DNA of 64,000 nt from Struthio camelus. Taxonomy: Eukaryota; Chordata; Aves; Struthioniformes; Struthionidae. Of the stretch, positions 22,578 through 35,798 are shown one piece after another. How positions within the stretch are numbered: the stretch's first letter is position 1; every line of letters begins with the position of its first letter. Made by a program: the position numbers and the translations under genes. The DNA lies in NCBI RefSeq assembly GCF_040807025.1, contig NC_090968.1, forward strand, positions 372,001 to 436,000, written 5' to 3'. Below the pieces are notes generated by a model that was not told the DNA's origin, did no database searches, and worked only from the letters and a program-made list of their open reading frames with translations.

Positions 22578-22649
22578 GAATTAATGAATCATCGAGTTAA
22601 CAAATCAGTGAACTAGCTAATTAAGTAACTACAGAATTAATGACTTAGG
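22578..22649. repeat. Degenerate 8-base tandem array, copy 2
   Basis: Identical counterpart of 3114-3185. Confidence 0.55.
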
Positions 22650-23644
22650 CTAGTCTGCACAGAAAGGATTCACTCTTTCTTTGCTTTTGGGTTTTTTTTT
22701 CTTTTTTACCTAATAAGCTCATAAGACTAAAGTTGGTTTCACAAAGTACGCTGTCCTGTAAATTTGAGAGATCACAACGTGACACACAGATCCGCCTTTT
22801 CCTGGGAGAGACCTACAACCAACACTCAGGGTAGCCCATGCTCATTGTGCTTTAAAGGCACCCAAGCCAGTATGGTGATAAGAGACTCTGTACCTGACCA
22901 GATCATTTCGCAGTGGGCCCCAAGCATCACCACATTGATGTCTGCACTGACAGATGGGAAAGTGTTCGGAGAAAAACCACGAGTCAGCTTTCAAGCACCA
23001 TTAGATGTATGGGGCTCTCAGGTTATGAGGGACAACGCAGACAGATTCCTCATACGCACTGGCTGAGTAGGAAGCGTCAACTCGGACAAAGAGGCCTTCT
23101 GACTATCATGTGAAAGTTGACGAGGACTGGAGCACGGCATCTGCTGGGGCTTTAACTGCAAGACTCCACACTGGACCAAGTTAGTCATTTTGCAAGAAGG
23201 GATGCTGCTCCTGCCTCACAAGCAGAGCTTGTCATTTTGTACCACCCAACAGCCTTTCCTCAGATTCCAGGATCTACCCCAAAATAATTACAAAACTCAT
23301 AGCTTTGCATAACAATGGCACAGACATGTGAAAAAAGTACTTGTCAACTACCACGTAAATAACAAACAGTGAAAAGAGGAAAAAAACCCAGCTCATGGGG
23401 ACAATAGCAAATGTGTGCACATGACATTCTGACAAACTGCTGGCTAGAGAAGAAAATTGTTTGCCAGCAATCCAATTACACCTGACCTCCCTGCAGGGGA
23501 CGATTCAGGACACCTGCAACAGTTCCATGCCTTCAGCTTTCTAGAGAAGCTCCAGAGAAGACACGAACCTGATCTAAACAAGGGAACTTGGCTTGTCCCG
23601 AAAAGGTGCAATTTGCTTACTTGCTTTGGAAACTCTGCCATCAT

Positions 23645-23660
23645 AAACAAACAAACAAAA
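23645..23660. repeat. (AAAC)n microsatellite, copy 2 (3 units)
   Basis: Three AAAC units. The downstream C-run and AAAC pair are kept. Confidence 0.9.
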
Positions 23661-24294
23661 TACCATGCACACCCCCCCCAAACAAACAGTTACAAAGGGA
23701 TTATTTAAGAGTCTTGCCTAAAGTCTGCATTAATTTAAGACCAGGGCACCCAAAGGTGCACACAGAATTTGTCACTCACCATTACTGCAAACAGCCAGAG
23801 ACACTACAAAGGTCAGCCCGAGGAGAAGAGGGTTAAGTAACAATACCCACTCTTGACCAGAGAGACTGTTGTTCTGTCCTTCTTTACCAAACACTTGGTG
23901 CGTTAGAAGCTGTTTGATCACACAGGGCAAGACCCATTTTCTCCTCGTGATTCAGAAGGGAACAGGGGAGTCTTGGCTTTCCTAAAGCAGCCATAGCCAG
24001 GAAACACTGATGCACAGAAGGCAGAAGCAAGGAAACGTGAACCCCTGCTTAGCTAGCTCCATCTCCAGCAGCAATGCACACCTCGAGCAGAGGGTTTTGC
24101 TCTGTCTTTACCATTTGGGTTTAAGCAAGGGCCTGGGCGAAAGGAATTAAGGACATTTGTGTCGAGGAACATTGGAAACAAAGGGAAGAAAATGGGCCCT
24201 AACCTGTAAAGGGTTTGAAAAAGTTCTTGATGCAAAGGAGAGCAACGGGCTTGAGCTGGCTTCAACCCACGTATTCCTTCCTGGCGACTGGGGA

Positions 24295-24488
24295 GGCCCA
24301 GCGTTGTGACAGTGAGCCCATGATAGTAATGGGTAAAGGGGATCACATTGGTGTTGTGATGGAACTGTATAATGCAACTGCTAGAGTTTGTGAAGTGTAC
24401 ACTGGCATTGTGGTTTCAGACTGTTGCTGTATCGCTCTGCTAAATCAGACATCCCATGTAGCATCAAATACCTCGAAAGGAAACTGTT
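24295..24488. repeat. Dispersed repeat, left member, copy 2
   Basis: Counterpart of 4837-5030. One visible change turns a TTGCATTG block into TGGCATTG. Confidence 0.6.
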
Positions 24489-24557
24489 ATGGGGATGGGA
24501 GCTCTCACAGCTCCAGGCCTTTCTGCCCCTGTCGCGCTACAACACTGGCTGAAAGCA

Positions 24558-24923
24558 CCACTCCGTTTCCCCCGGAGGGTGGCAAACAGCTCCCGCGCCC
24601 AGCTCAGGTTTCGGGGGCCAGTTCCCTTCCAGCGACTCCCACAGGGGAGCCCAGCAGAGCGGGGCCCAGTGGCAGCAGCCTTTCCTGGCGGAGGCTCCGC
24701 TGGAGGACAACTCCCACTGCCCCGGGGCCGGCCTCACGCTGCTGGGGCGAGGGCAGGAGCCGGAGCCGCCCGCGAGGCCGCGTGTGGAGAGAGCAGAGAG
24801 CTCGGAGCTGTGACGTGCGGGTCTGCGGGGGACCGGCCTCGGGCGGCGGTGGGGAGGGCAGTGGCACCTGGCGCTGCAGGGCCCCGGGCCTGGGCTGCTG
24901 AAGAGAAGGAAGGGGAGGCCCAG
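24558..24923 (+). promoter_or_regulatory. CpG-rich block with CRE core and splice donor, copy 2
   Basis: Counterpart of 5100-5465 with the donor and TGACGT core intact. Confidence 0.4.
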
Positions 24924-25497
24924 GTAATGAGAAGCTCCTGTGTGTCTTCGGCCTTGCGGCTGAGGAAGTAAAAGGGGGTGATTGTGGTGGTGCTGATGAG
25001 GGGCCTGGAGGACATCCCCTGTCTGGAGATGGTCAGCAAGAGCATGCTGGTGCTGGCCAAAGTGGTGCATGAGCTGAAGGGCAAGGACCTGGGCTCCGCT
25101 TTCAGGGACACTGCCAAGTGCAAAGACCATGGCGGGGCACGGTGGCCCTCACGAGTCCACAACGTCTGCTCGATTCACACGCCGTCTCCAGGCTCGGACG
25201 CCTTTGCCTGCTCAACACCCTGGGACAAGACAACCCCGGGCCTTGGAAAGTACACCGAGTACACCAAAGGAAGGAAACCCTGAACCCCCTCCCCCCCCCA
25301 ACAACCACCTCAAATCACCCCCTGCCCACAAAGGCCACCATGTGAAAAGACTCTGGGGCTCCAAGGGCCTCTCTCTGCGTGCGCACAAAGCACACTCGAC
25401 CACACCAAAGTGGTCTCCGAGGACGTCTTATTCAGCGGGCACCCAGCAGGCTCCACGAGGCCGAGACCTACGGAGACGCGGGGCTGGGCGACGGCTG

Positions 25498-27940
25498 TCA
25501 GGAAGGCAGCAGCCCCTCACTCCACAGGCTCAGGGTCTCTCCCAGCACGTACACCAGGTGAGCATAGCTCTGCTCGGGTAGCAGCCACAGCAGCAGCCGG
25601 TAGAGGAACTTCTGGTCATACTGGGAAGCGTAGAGCACCACGGCGCCCAGCACGAAGCCGACGACCAGCTCCAGGCAGATGAAGAGCGTGCAGAGTCTCC
25701 TGGGGCACAGCGCAGGCATGGGAGAGGGCGCAGGGCAGGTGCATCCCAACCCTCTCCTGCCCTGCACCCACCGCTGGGCCACGTGGGCCCCTTCAGCCAG
25801 CCCCACCGTCTGCGCCCCCACCCCCCAACACACACTGCTCGTCGCTCCCTGGTGGAGGGTTGCAGAAGAGCCGCCAGGAGCCCAGAAAGAAGAAAGCTTG
25901 GCGCAAGGAATGCGCTGCCGGGGCGTGATTCCCAGCTGCAAAGCCCACAGCCAGTGAGCAGGACCCGCCAGGCCGCAGCCCGCTCGCTGCACAGCAGCCC
26001 ACACGTGAGCCGCAGGGCATCAGGGACCCCAGGGGCAACTCACTGCAGCCACGTAGCCATGCCGCATCTCTTTGCCAGCTCCTGCCTCTCCTGCAGGCCA
26101 ACACAGAGCGGGGACACTTGTGGGACCCACACGGGGCTGCATGGCGCCCCTCTCCCCAGCAAGACCCTGCCAGCTCCTGCAGGCTTTGGCGCTGCCTCTC
26201 CCCCTTACCAGCTTCGCTTCCAGCAGCTCCGGCAGCACAGACCCCTCCACCTCGGGCTCCTGCTCCATCTGCTGCTTGCTGCAGGCAACAGAGCTTGCTT
26301 GGGCGAGCGCTGACCTCCATGGCCGCTGGGGCTGCCCGTCGCAACATACTGCTGCCCCACAGCAGCCATCGGGGTCTCCTGTCCCGCCACATGCTGCACA
26401 GAGCCCCTGCATCCCCTCCCCGAGGCCGGCACTGGCGTCCTCTGGCCCTCCAGCTGCAGCACAGAGCTGCTGCATGCGCCTGTGGGGAGAGGTGTCCCCG
26501 GTGCCCACTCACTAGGCATTTTCCAGCTCCAGCTCCTCCACTTCCTCTCGAAGTGGCCTCAGTTCAGCCCGCAGCACCTGGCAGACAGAAGGGGCCCGGT
26601 CCACGTGCCTGCTGCAGCCTCCTCCAAAGCCCCCGGCCAGTGGGCGCCCACCACCCTCTGCCCTCGCCCCTTTGGCACTACCTTTGCCCGCTTCTCCTGC
26701 TCACGCAGCTGCTGCTTCAGCTGGGCCGAGCGCTGCTGCTCCTGCAACTCACAGGGCACACAATGCAATGCCACCAGTGGAGCTGGCAGCTGGGCAGCCC
26801 CCTCCGCCTCCAGCCCCAGGGCTCGGCCCCCTCGCAACTGCCCCGCCCCAGGGCCCCGGGAGGGCTGGCCACAGACAAGGCCAGCCAAAGGGGAGTCACG
26901 GCCCCTGGGGCTAGTGCCCTCCCCAGGCCCACTGCTGGCCAAGGCTGAGGGGTGCACCGATGCCAGCACTGGCACCCCACCAGCACTGGCACCCCACTGC
27001 TGCCAGCGCAGCTCTCCCTCTCCCCTGTACCTCGTCGAGCTCCTGCAGCCTCATGCGCCTCTCCTCCTTGGCTGCCTGCAAGCGCTCCTGCGGCAGAGGA
27101 GAGGAAGAGGAGCACTCAGCAGGGCACGGGCTCTCTCCTGTGAGATCTGCTCCTGGCAGCGGGTCCCAGGCCCTCCGCCCTCCCGGCTGCCCTCGGCCCC
27201 CAGCTCCCACTCTGCCACTGTCCCTCGCACGCGCCTCCCCTCTGTACCCAGCTCTGCAGGCACCAGCGGGCAGCCAGAGGCCCCTGGCTCCGCTCACCTC
27301 CAGCTGGGGCAGCAGCTCCTCCATCACCTGCAGCTCCTGCTGGCTGCTGCAGCACCGCTGCCTGAGGGCACAGTTCTCCCGCGCCAGCTCCTGGGCAGCA
27401 GCCTGCAGCTCCTGCTTCTCCTCCTGCTGCATGGGGAAGGGGGCAGAGCAGGGCTTCAGAGCCAAGCAGAGGGGGCACAGAGCAGGCCTTCAGCGGGGGC
27501 ACCACCAGCCCCGCGCACCAAGGCCACTCCACGCCTACCAGGCACCGCAGCAGCTCCTTGCAATGGCCCCTCTCCTCCTTGCTTTCATTCAGCTGCTCCA
27601 GCAGCCTGCTGTGCTCGGCCAGCAGCCCTTCCAGCTCCTCCGCCCCTCTCCTGCGCCTCTGCTGCCTGCAGCAACGGGGTGCCATCACACCACACGCACC
27701 GGCACAGGCCCTCCCACCTGCCTGCCCTTCCTCCGCCAACCTCCGCACACCTCCCCAGCCTCCTGCATTCCCGCGCCCAGCCACGTCGCGATCACCCCAC
27801 CTGGCCACCTGCTTGGTCAGGCGGGCGTTTGTGCCCTGCAGCGCCTCATAGTCCTTCTCCAGCGCCTCCAGGAGATTCAGCAGCTCCTGCTTCTGCGCCT
27901 GTACCCGCTGCAGGGCCAGCTTCACATCCGCCACCTCCAT
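25498..27940 (-). CDS. TMEM191-like coiled-coil membrane protein, copy 2
   Basis: Same nine-exon structure, each exon offset by +19458 from copy 1 (first exon 27940-27801, last 25699-25498). The frame is open throughout. Two replacements are visible in the last exon relative to copies 1 and 3: M236T at the start of the membrane segment and E262K just after it. No stop or lost splice site was found. Copy 2 is therefore the most changed of the three proteins. Confidence 0.68.
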
Positions 27941-28558
27941 GGCTTGGGCTGTGCGCTGGGAGGCAGCACGGTGTGAGGGGGCTACAGCCCGTGTGCTCGG
28001 GCACACAGGGACGCTCACGTGGTCACTACCCTTCCCGGCATATACACACATAAACACTCGCGCACACTTACAGACCCATATTGCGTGTGCTCCAAACGAT
28101 GTCCTCGTGCACAGCTGGAAGCAGCCACCCTGCTCCCCCACAGTCCACGTGTGCCAGGCACACATGTACAGCCCTGGCCCACGGGCAGGCACACTCGGGC
28201 TGTGGCGCTGGCAGTTCCCCGAGTCCCACCGCCCCCACCGCCCGGCCCGACCCGGTCCAGCCCGTGCTGGACGTCCCCCACGCAGCTCACCTCCACTCTG
28301 CAAGCACGCCCCGTGGGAGCCCAGCCGCCTCTGCCAGGCAGGGCACGAGGAGGCACAGGCAGCGGTGCCTCTGGCGAGCGGTACCAAGGTCTGCTGCCAG
28401 CCCCAGAGCACGAGCCCAGCACCAGCCCCAAAAGCCTTGCTCGACCCCCCGCGCCTCACACCCGAGCTTGGCACGAGTCTGACCACCAGGCAGCTGGGCG
28501 AGACTCTGCAGCCGCCCGAGGCAATGCAGCAGCGCTGCGCTGTCACAAGAGGTTGGGG

Positions 28559-28584
28559 CCGTCACAAAGGGCCGTCACAAAGGG
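28559..28584 (-). promoter_or_regulatory. Two tandem 13-base CRE-half-site repeats, copy 2
   Basis: Identical to 9101-9126. Confidence 0.4.
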
Positions 28585-29975
28585 CCCCCGAGAGCGCTGG
28601 CCAGGGGTGGCCAGTGCCCCCCGGCAGGCACCCGCCTCTTGTGCTCCCCCAGCCTCCTCCCCGGGCACGGAGGCCTAAAGCCCAGGGCTGGAGATGGGAG
28701 GAGAAAGCCCTGGGGAAGCCCTTCATCCCCACAGCCTCTGCTGCAAGATGCCAGCTGGCCTGGCCCAAAAGGGCTCTGCGCTAGAGCCCAACCACTGGGG
28801 ACCCTGTGGCAGCAGGGGCAGACAGGCAGACGCCTTTCCCAATGCATGGCAGACTCATTTCCCGCCATGGGGATGGTGGCCTTGCTTGGCCCACAGCTCC
28901 CAAGCCGTTCCTCTGAAACAGAGGCCAGCCTCCAGTCCCCTTTGCACGGAGAGCAAGCCAGCTTTCTGTGCAACAGTTGTGGCCAGTCACTCCCTGTGTC
29001 CTCTGAGCCGGCCTGCCTTGTTGGGGTCTAGCGGTCAGTGGCACAGGGCGCCGGCAGGAGCCAGCAGGGCAGCAGGGACAGGCGTCGCACCTGGAGCCCA
29101 CACGTTGCCCAGAGCACAGCCCGGTAGGGGCATGCTTAGACTCATGTCATGGCTCTTCACTAATGGGCGGGTATCAGATCTACTGGCAGAATGATGAACA
29201 CTAACAGAAGCGCAGATCTACTAGCAGAATTGCTAACAAGGCCATCTCAAGTACAAGGAGATCCCATAGGGGCCCCTGCACTGTGTGCTTCCCAGGGAGA
29301 TAGCTTGGAGTGGGCCATAGCTGATGCATCGCATGGCGGGTATGCTGCCTCTCTCTCACATCTTGCATGCAGATCAGAGACACTGCAGGTTCAGTTCTCG
29401 GACGTGCTCCCCAACCAACAGCATACCGAGAAAGAGCACGCCAACACCCACTCCCCCTATCAGCTAGCTGAGAGAGAGGAGCTTCCCGCTGATGCCAGCT
29501 ACCCACAGCTATTGTCTCGCGGGAAGCTCAGGGGCTGTGCTCCAGCGGGCAGACCCCTCACGCGCTATAATCACCCTTTTCGCAGTGTTGTCCTGGAGCG
29601 ATCAGTCCAGCCTTGTTGATCCGCTGCGCTTTGGGCCTGGGAATCTGCGGGGGACAGATCACTAAGCCTCAGGGAGACAAGCTGTGCCTGTGCTGTTTGG
29701 CAGCCACCCTTAGTTTTCATGCTTAACGCCCGAGCTCTCCTTCCTCCTAGCCGTAAGCTTATTGAAGCCAGCCTGGACACCAGTTTGTCCACAGCACAGG
29801 CTCAGGTGACAGGTATTTTTTTGCAGTAAGCGGTCATTCCTGCGAGAGCCTACTGTGACTGACCAACAACGCCTACAATGGGAGAAGGCTCAGAGGGCAA
29901 GGTGCCCCATGAATCGCAAGGACAGTGTAGGATGCAGCTCACTAACCGCAGCTGTTGCACACAGACCTGACCAGC

Positions 29976-30168
29976 GTTGTGACGCTGAGCGTGTCTGAGA
30001 CTGGAAATGGCAACCACATTGGTATTGTGATTGGTATTGTGCTTGAACTGTCTAGCTAGATGTTGTTCACACTTGTACTGTGATACACTTGAATTGTGCT
30101 CTCAGGGCATTGCTGAATCATTGTGCTAAATCAACACCCCCTGTAACATCAGATTCCCTCAAAAGAAA
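29976..30168. repeat. Dispersed repeat, right member, copy 2
   Basis: Same as copy 1, including the missing 7 bases. Confidence 0.6.
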
Positions 30169-30182
30169 CTTTTGAGGCCTGT

Positions 30183-30379
30183 GAGGGTGACGGAGCACTG
30201 GCAGAGGTTGCCCGGAGAGCTTGTGGAGTCTCCTTCGCTGGAGATTTTCAAAACCGGCCTGGACGCGGTCCTGGGCAACATGCTCTAGAGGACCCGGCTT
30301 GAGCAGGGGGGTTGGACTAGATGATCTCCAGAGGTCCCTTCCAGGCTTGGCCATTGCGTGCTTCTGTGTGATTCTGTGA
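30183..30379 (+). mobile_element. CR1 LINE, truncated 3' end, copy 2
   Basis: Unit counterpart of 10725-10921. The same insertion was amplified with the unit. Confidence 0.88.
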
Positions 30380-32334
30380 ACCTGACAGCCACTGCAGGCA
30401 AGGCTGACACTGATTATCACACGGCCAGCTGATGCTCTGGCAGGGTTTGGGTCTCATAGTTGCTCTATCAGAGCAAGCAGGCGCTTGCACGCGTCTTGGC
30501 CCACCGCTGTCCCTTCAGAAGTTCAAAGGTGTTGGTGTGTGCAGGGCGGATTCCCCTCCTCCCTCCCTCCCTCCCTCCACCTCCACTGATTACAGTGGGA
30601 GCTTAGACAAGGAGCTGGCATGCAGACAGCCATTTTGTGCTCACCAAAACTGGGGACAGGGGAATCCCCCCTCCTGAGAGTGTGTGGAGTGCACGGGATG
30701 GAACGGAATCCCGCTTCATGCCAGGGCCTTCTCAATGTATTGTTTACCTCCTCTAAATCAGTCCCTGAAGCATGAGGAAAGTAACTCCCTTCTTGGCCCT
30801 GTCTAGGAGTCCTGTCTTCTCATGAGATGGGAATAGGGCCTTCTAGCGGGACATTTCCGGCTGTAAGGGTGAGAGCAGCAAAGCAACAACCGTGTGCTTG
30901 CAAGGAGGAATAAGCGAGCGAGAAGTCTGTTTCTCTGTGTGTCAGCTAAGGGCAGGCTGGTGTGTCCTGGGGGCAGCAGGAGCTGCCTGAGGAGCCGCAG
31001 GGCAGGGACTCTGGCGCTGTCCTGGAGGGAGGCGCTGGCACGAGGGAGCTGCAGGCCGTCTGGGGGCAGGGAATCTCCTTGACACAAGAACAAGGGGCAC
31101 AGAGTGTCACTGTCCTCTGCTTCCTTGTGTCCCTGGGGCCAGGGACAGTTTGGAAGCTGACGAGGCAGCTGACACCCTGCCCCTACCCACCCCTTCCCCC
31201 GTGCTGCTGTGCTTTCAAGGGGGCTTGGGCTGTGGTGTGAGTGCTACTGTGCCGCAGAAACACGGGCCTCGACCCCTCGCTGCAGCCCCCACTGCCCTCC
31301 TGCCCCTGCCCTGCCGCCCTGCCGTCCTCCCCACGCTGCCCTGCCTCCTGACTCCTCTCCCCACACCGCAGGGCCCGGCAGTGCAGCAGGCGCAGGCACA
31401 GCCCCGCAGCTGCTGCCTGGTCCCCGGCCCTCCCCGCCTCCCTCCACACCAGGGCTCCAGCCCCAGCCAGGCAGCAGGTCCGGCCTCTCCCCCCAGCTCC
31501 TGGCCTGGCTCCTCCCGCACTCCCACCCCCTGGCAGGGAGCTGGAGCTGCCCTGGTCCTGGGCAACTGGCCAGCACCAGGGCTGGCATAGGGCCCGGGTG
31601 GACAGGCAGTGCGGGGGGGCAGTGGGGCAGGGCGAGCAGCCTCCCTCAGGGCCCCACGGCTGGGCCAGGAGGGATGAGGCCATGCGGCCAGCTGGGCTCC
31701 AGCTGCTGCTTTGATGTCAGCTCCATGGAGGGACCGTTGGGGTTTGCTCCCTTTGCAGGGGAATGGCTGGAGGCGGAGACCTTGCCGGGGCCTGGCCCAG
31801 ACCGGGGCAGTGCGCTACTGATCAAATTGAAGGACGCAGCCCCCTTTTCCTCCACCAAAATGATCCACAGACTATTAGGGCACGTGCGTTTAATCCACAG
31901 TACTCCTTATGGGACCGAAGGCAAAAGAAATGTGCTGTCCGTTCTTCTAGGTGAAAAAACGACGTTGGTTTGTGTCGCCATCTTTGCCCTTCTAGCTTCC
32001 AGGACTGTTAAAACAGCAGTGAATTTTGTGGTGGGAACAAAATTGAGAAAGGGTTTGTTGAAACGGCTTAAGAGAAAACCTGAAACAATTTCTGATTTTG
32101 TTACCTATAGGCCACAAAGATTATGTTACTCTTTTGCTATTCCCGAGGGGAAGGCATTTACAGCCACAGCTGAAAAGTGAGCTTAGGTTGTCCCAGTTGG
32201 GTCAGTCATTTTTCTCAACTGCTATTGTTTCTCTGTCTCTACTGCTGGGAGGCAACTCTCTGGACCGACTGAACTCAGTTATGCCTCTAGGATCTTTGGC
32301 TTGAGCCGGCATGAGGTGCTGCCATGCTGTGGTG

Positions 32335-32481
32335 GCAGAAAGAAATGCTAGAGAGGCTGTGGAGTCTCCCTCACTGGAGGTATTCAAAACCCAACAGGGC
32401 CCAGCCCTGAGCAACCTGCTCTAGCTGACCCTGACCATCTCCAGAGGTCCCTTCCACCCTCCGCCATTCCGTGGTTCCGTG
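32335..32481 (+). mobile_element. CR1 LINE fragment, second per unit, copy 2
   Basis: Unit counterpart of 12877-13023. Confidence 0.85.
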
Positions 32482-33116
32482 ACCCTGCAGTTGTTGATAT
32501 TCAACTCTCAGAACAAGCCTGAGTTCTACCGGACGGAGGTGACGCCGCACTGCAAGCTCAAAAGCTTCCTGGTCTTGGGAGGTGCACAGACAGTGTATTC
32601 AGAGTGAGCAAGCAGGTAGATCTTCCTTTAAAAAGCAGAACCACTCAGAATTCACTGAGCTCAAGGGGAGGTCCTTGCCACCTCCCTCTGGTCTGCAGGA
32701 AACACATCTGGCTGCCCTTAGACAGTTCTCGGCCGTCCTGGATATCCCACCTCAGCTATTCATGCCTCAGCTAGGCATTACCTCCCCCCACTCCCCAGGA
32801 GCCCTCTCCTCCAGGCTTCTCCTCCTTCTTCCTAAGTGCTGGCTAATTCCACAGATTCATGCCTTGCTTCTGCCTCCCTTTATGGTACCTACGATGACTT
32901 CTCTGAAGTTCTGGGGCCGCCTTTATACAGCCGCAGTTACCAAGCCACGTGCAGGATTTTCCCCTAACTGCAGCCTGTTCCCTTTACAGCCACATACAGT
33001 CGTGTGCTCTACAGGCCCTCAAGCTGACAGCGCGCCAGAGAGAGCGCACCTGAACCCTTGGAGGAGGTGAGGCACGTTTGGCTCCCCCACCCGCACGGCC
33101 CCCAGCAGAGGAGCCC

Positions 33117-35798
33117 ATGGAGGTAGGTGCCACCCACCCTCGCCCCTCACCCCACGAGCGGCAACACAGGCAGAGGGAAGGGGCTTGCTCTTCTTGCGCT
33201 GAGAGGGGCCATCGCACTGCCGCCAACGCCAAAAGGTTCGTCACCTCTCCACCAATCCTTTGAAAAGGGTGAGGGTCAGAGCTGCCAGGGGCAGGGCAGG
33301 GCTTGTGGACTTCTGCTGCAATTTGGCTGGGCGGCAGGGCACATACTCCTGCTGGGCTCACTTGGCTGACAGGCATGCTGTGCATCTGTGGCCAGTGCCG
33401 TGTGTGTAGCAAGAGGCTGCAGGGGTCTCCAGGAGTGCTGAGAGACCTCGTTGCCTCTTCCTCGGAGTGCACTTGCAGCTGTGGTGAGCTGCACTTGGAA
33501 CTATGCTGCAGGCTGGGCTGTGCAAGGAAGCAGAGGTGGTCAGTGGGGTTTTGGGAAGTGCTGAGTCCCAAGCAGCAAGGGCATGCTTTTGAAGAGGGCA
33601 AGGAGAAAGGGCAGGGTGCCCAAGAATGGCAAGGATGCCCACGTTCCCCGGGGGCAGCATGTTGGTTCCTGAGCTTTCTGGCAGCTCCCAGTTCGTAAAG
33701 GAAGAGTTGCTCTGAGAACTGTCTGAATGCATGCTCCCCCAGCCTCCTGTGCTCTGCTGATGCGGCTGGTACTGGTGCAAAGAGGGACCTCTTCCTTTCC
33801 GGAGGAAGGAGGGAGGCAGATGTCGGCAATTCCTAGGCAGTTCCTGAGCCGGGACATTTTTCAATGTCTTTCCTTCCTCTCTTGCTGAGTTAGGAGGAGA
33901 CTGACCCATGACACCTCCCTGTCATGGGAGGGCACCGAGGCCTTCCTGGGTGATAGGCACCAGTGCCTGTGTTCTTTCTTCTCATCCTGAAAGCAGCCTC
34001 GTGTGGGTTTCTGTGCCAATGGCTCTTCTGCACCGCTGCCTGCACCATAGTCCGCCCTCCACACTGCCCTCCGCAGTCTTCCCAGGAAGGGCAATGATCT
34101 CGGCCTCTCTTTCTGCAGCGGAGTGCAGCATCAGCAGCTGAGGCACCTGCAACGGATGGCAGCTCCTTACCCTCAGCTCCCCCCAGCCCTCTGCAGCAGA
34201 CAACACCAAGACCTGCAGCTCCAGACGCTACGTGTCCCATCTGCCTGGACACCTTGGACAACATGGCCTACATAAAACCTTGCTTCCATAAGTTTTGCTT
34301 TAGTTGTGTGTTCCGGTGGTCGAAAACAAAGGCCGAATGCCCGCTGTGCAAGCAGGCTTTCCGATCAATTCTGCACACAGTGGTGGCAGAAGATGACTAC
34401 CAGGAGCATGTCATCAGGCCCCCCGAAGATGGTTCTGTTGCCAGCCATCAGCAACGGAGAGCTCCTCACCGCCCTGCCATCCGGAGGCGCCGTCACCCTG
34501 CAGCTCACCCGCAGCAGCCTTCCCCTTCTCCTCAGATGCGACCCTCTCCGCAGAACAGCAGCAGGCTGGAGGGAACCCGGAGGCACACCAGGCAGAGGCA
34601 GAGAGAGGGAGGGCTGCTGGAGCCACGCCAGAGGCTGTCCCCACAGAGGCAGGCCAGGGCTGACAGGAGACCTCAGGGGCATGCGGCAGCGACGGAGGAG
34701 GAGACGCTGAACTTCCGCCGCTCTCTGTACCGCACAGGGATGCGCGTGCAAAGGGCTCCCGATGGCGGCCACCCCCAGGACATCTCGGCAGACTTCTTCT
34801 GCCGCAGCCCGGCCAGCATTCAGAGACTGCTGCCCTGGCTGCAGCGGGAACTGAGAGTCCTCTTTGGAGTCCACCAGACATTGCTAACTGTCACGGAGCT
34901 CATTGTCCTGACAAACCTGAGGAGGTACGACCTGGACAGTCAGGCCTTTGCTGAGGACTTAGAGCTGCTTCTGCTGAGTCGCACCGAGCAGTTCCTCCAC
35001 GAGCTCATCAGCTTTGCCCGCTGCTCGTGCAGCATGGAGACCTACGACCAGCAGGCCATGTATGGCTACCGTGCTCCCAGCTGGCACGAAGGAAGCCCCT
35101 CAGCCTCATTGAGCCTGGCAGCTGCTGCAGGGACGGCCCGGACTCCTGTGCCAGCCCAGAGCCCATCCCGAGCTAGTAGCCCTGGGCTCACGGAGCTTCC
35201 TGGCCCCTCGTACGCCATCCCCCACGAGCTTGCCGCAGCCACACAGTCTGCCCAGCAGCCGCGGCGAAGCTCTGATGATGGGGCAGCTCGAGCAGGAGGA
35301 GAAGCCTGGAGAGAGTTGCTGGCTCCTGCCGACCCCCAGGACAGTGACTCCTCGTCAGACAGTTGTGTCCTTGTAGGGTCCTGGAAGCCCTGGGCAGAGG
35401 GAAGCCCTGAATGCATTGTGCTCTCCTCAGACTCAGAGCACTCAGCCGCGGCAGAGGAAAAGGAAGCTGGGCAGAATGAGCAGCCGCTCCATGGGTCCAG
35501 CCGGAGCTGCAGCAAAGCCAGCGGGAGCTGCTTGCCCAGCTCCGCCATGCCGAAGGAAACTGGCTGGAGCTGCCGCGGCTGCTGCCCCACTGCCCCCAGG
35601 GAGGAGACAGAGCCCCGGCAGGGGCAGGTGGAGGATGTGGCTGGTTGCTCTGTGCAGGGCTGCAGCCAGATCCCCTTTGCTCCTGGCAGCGGCAGGCAAT
35701 GCTCACCCGGGAGTCCCCGGCTGCCCAGAAAGAGGAGGGCAGGCAGCCCCGAGGCCTGTACCCAGCCCAGCAAGAGGCAGGCATGGCCTCAGCGTTAG
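33117..35798 (+). CDS. TOPORS-like RING E3 ligase, copy 2
   Basis: Exons 33117-33122 and 34119-35798, frame intact, RING and TOPORS domain complete. Replacements against copy 1: V51M inside the RING, N217D, R324W, Q385R and S489G. V51 lies between the second and third zinc ligands, so all eight ligands remain. Splice sites are unchanged. Confidence 0.84.
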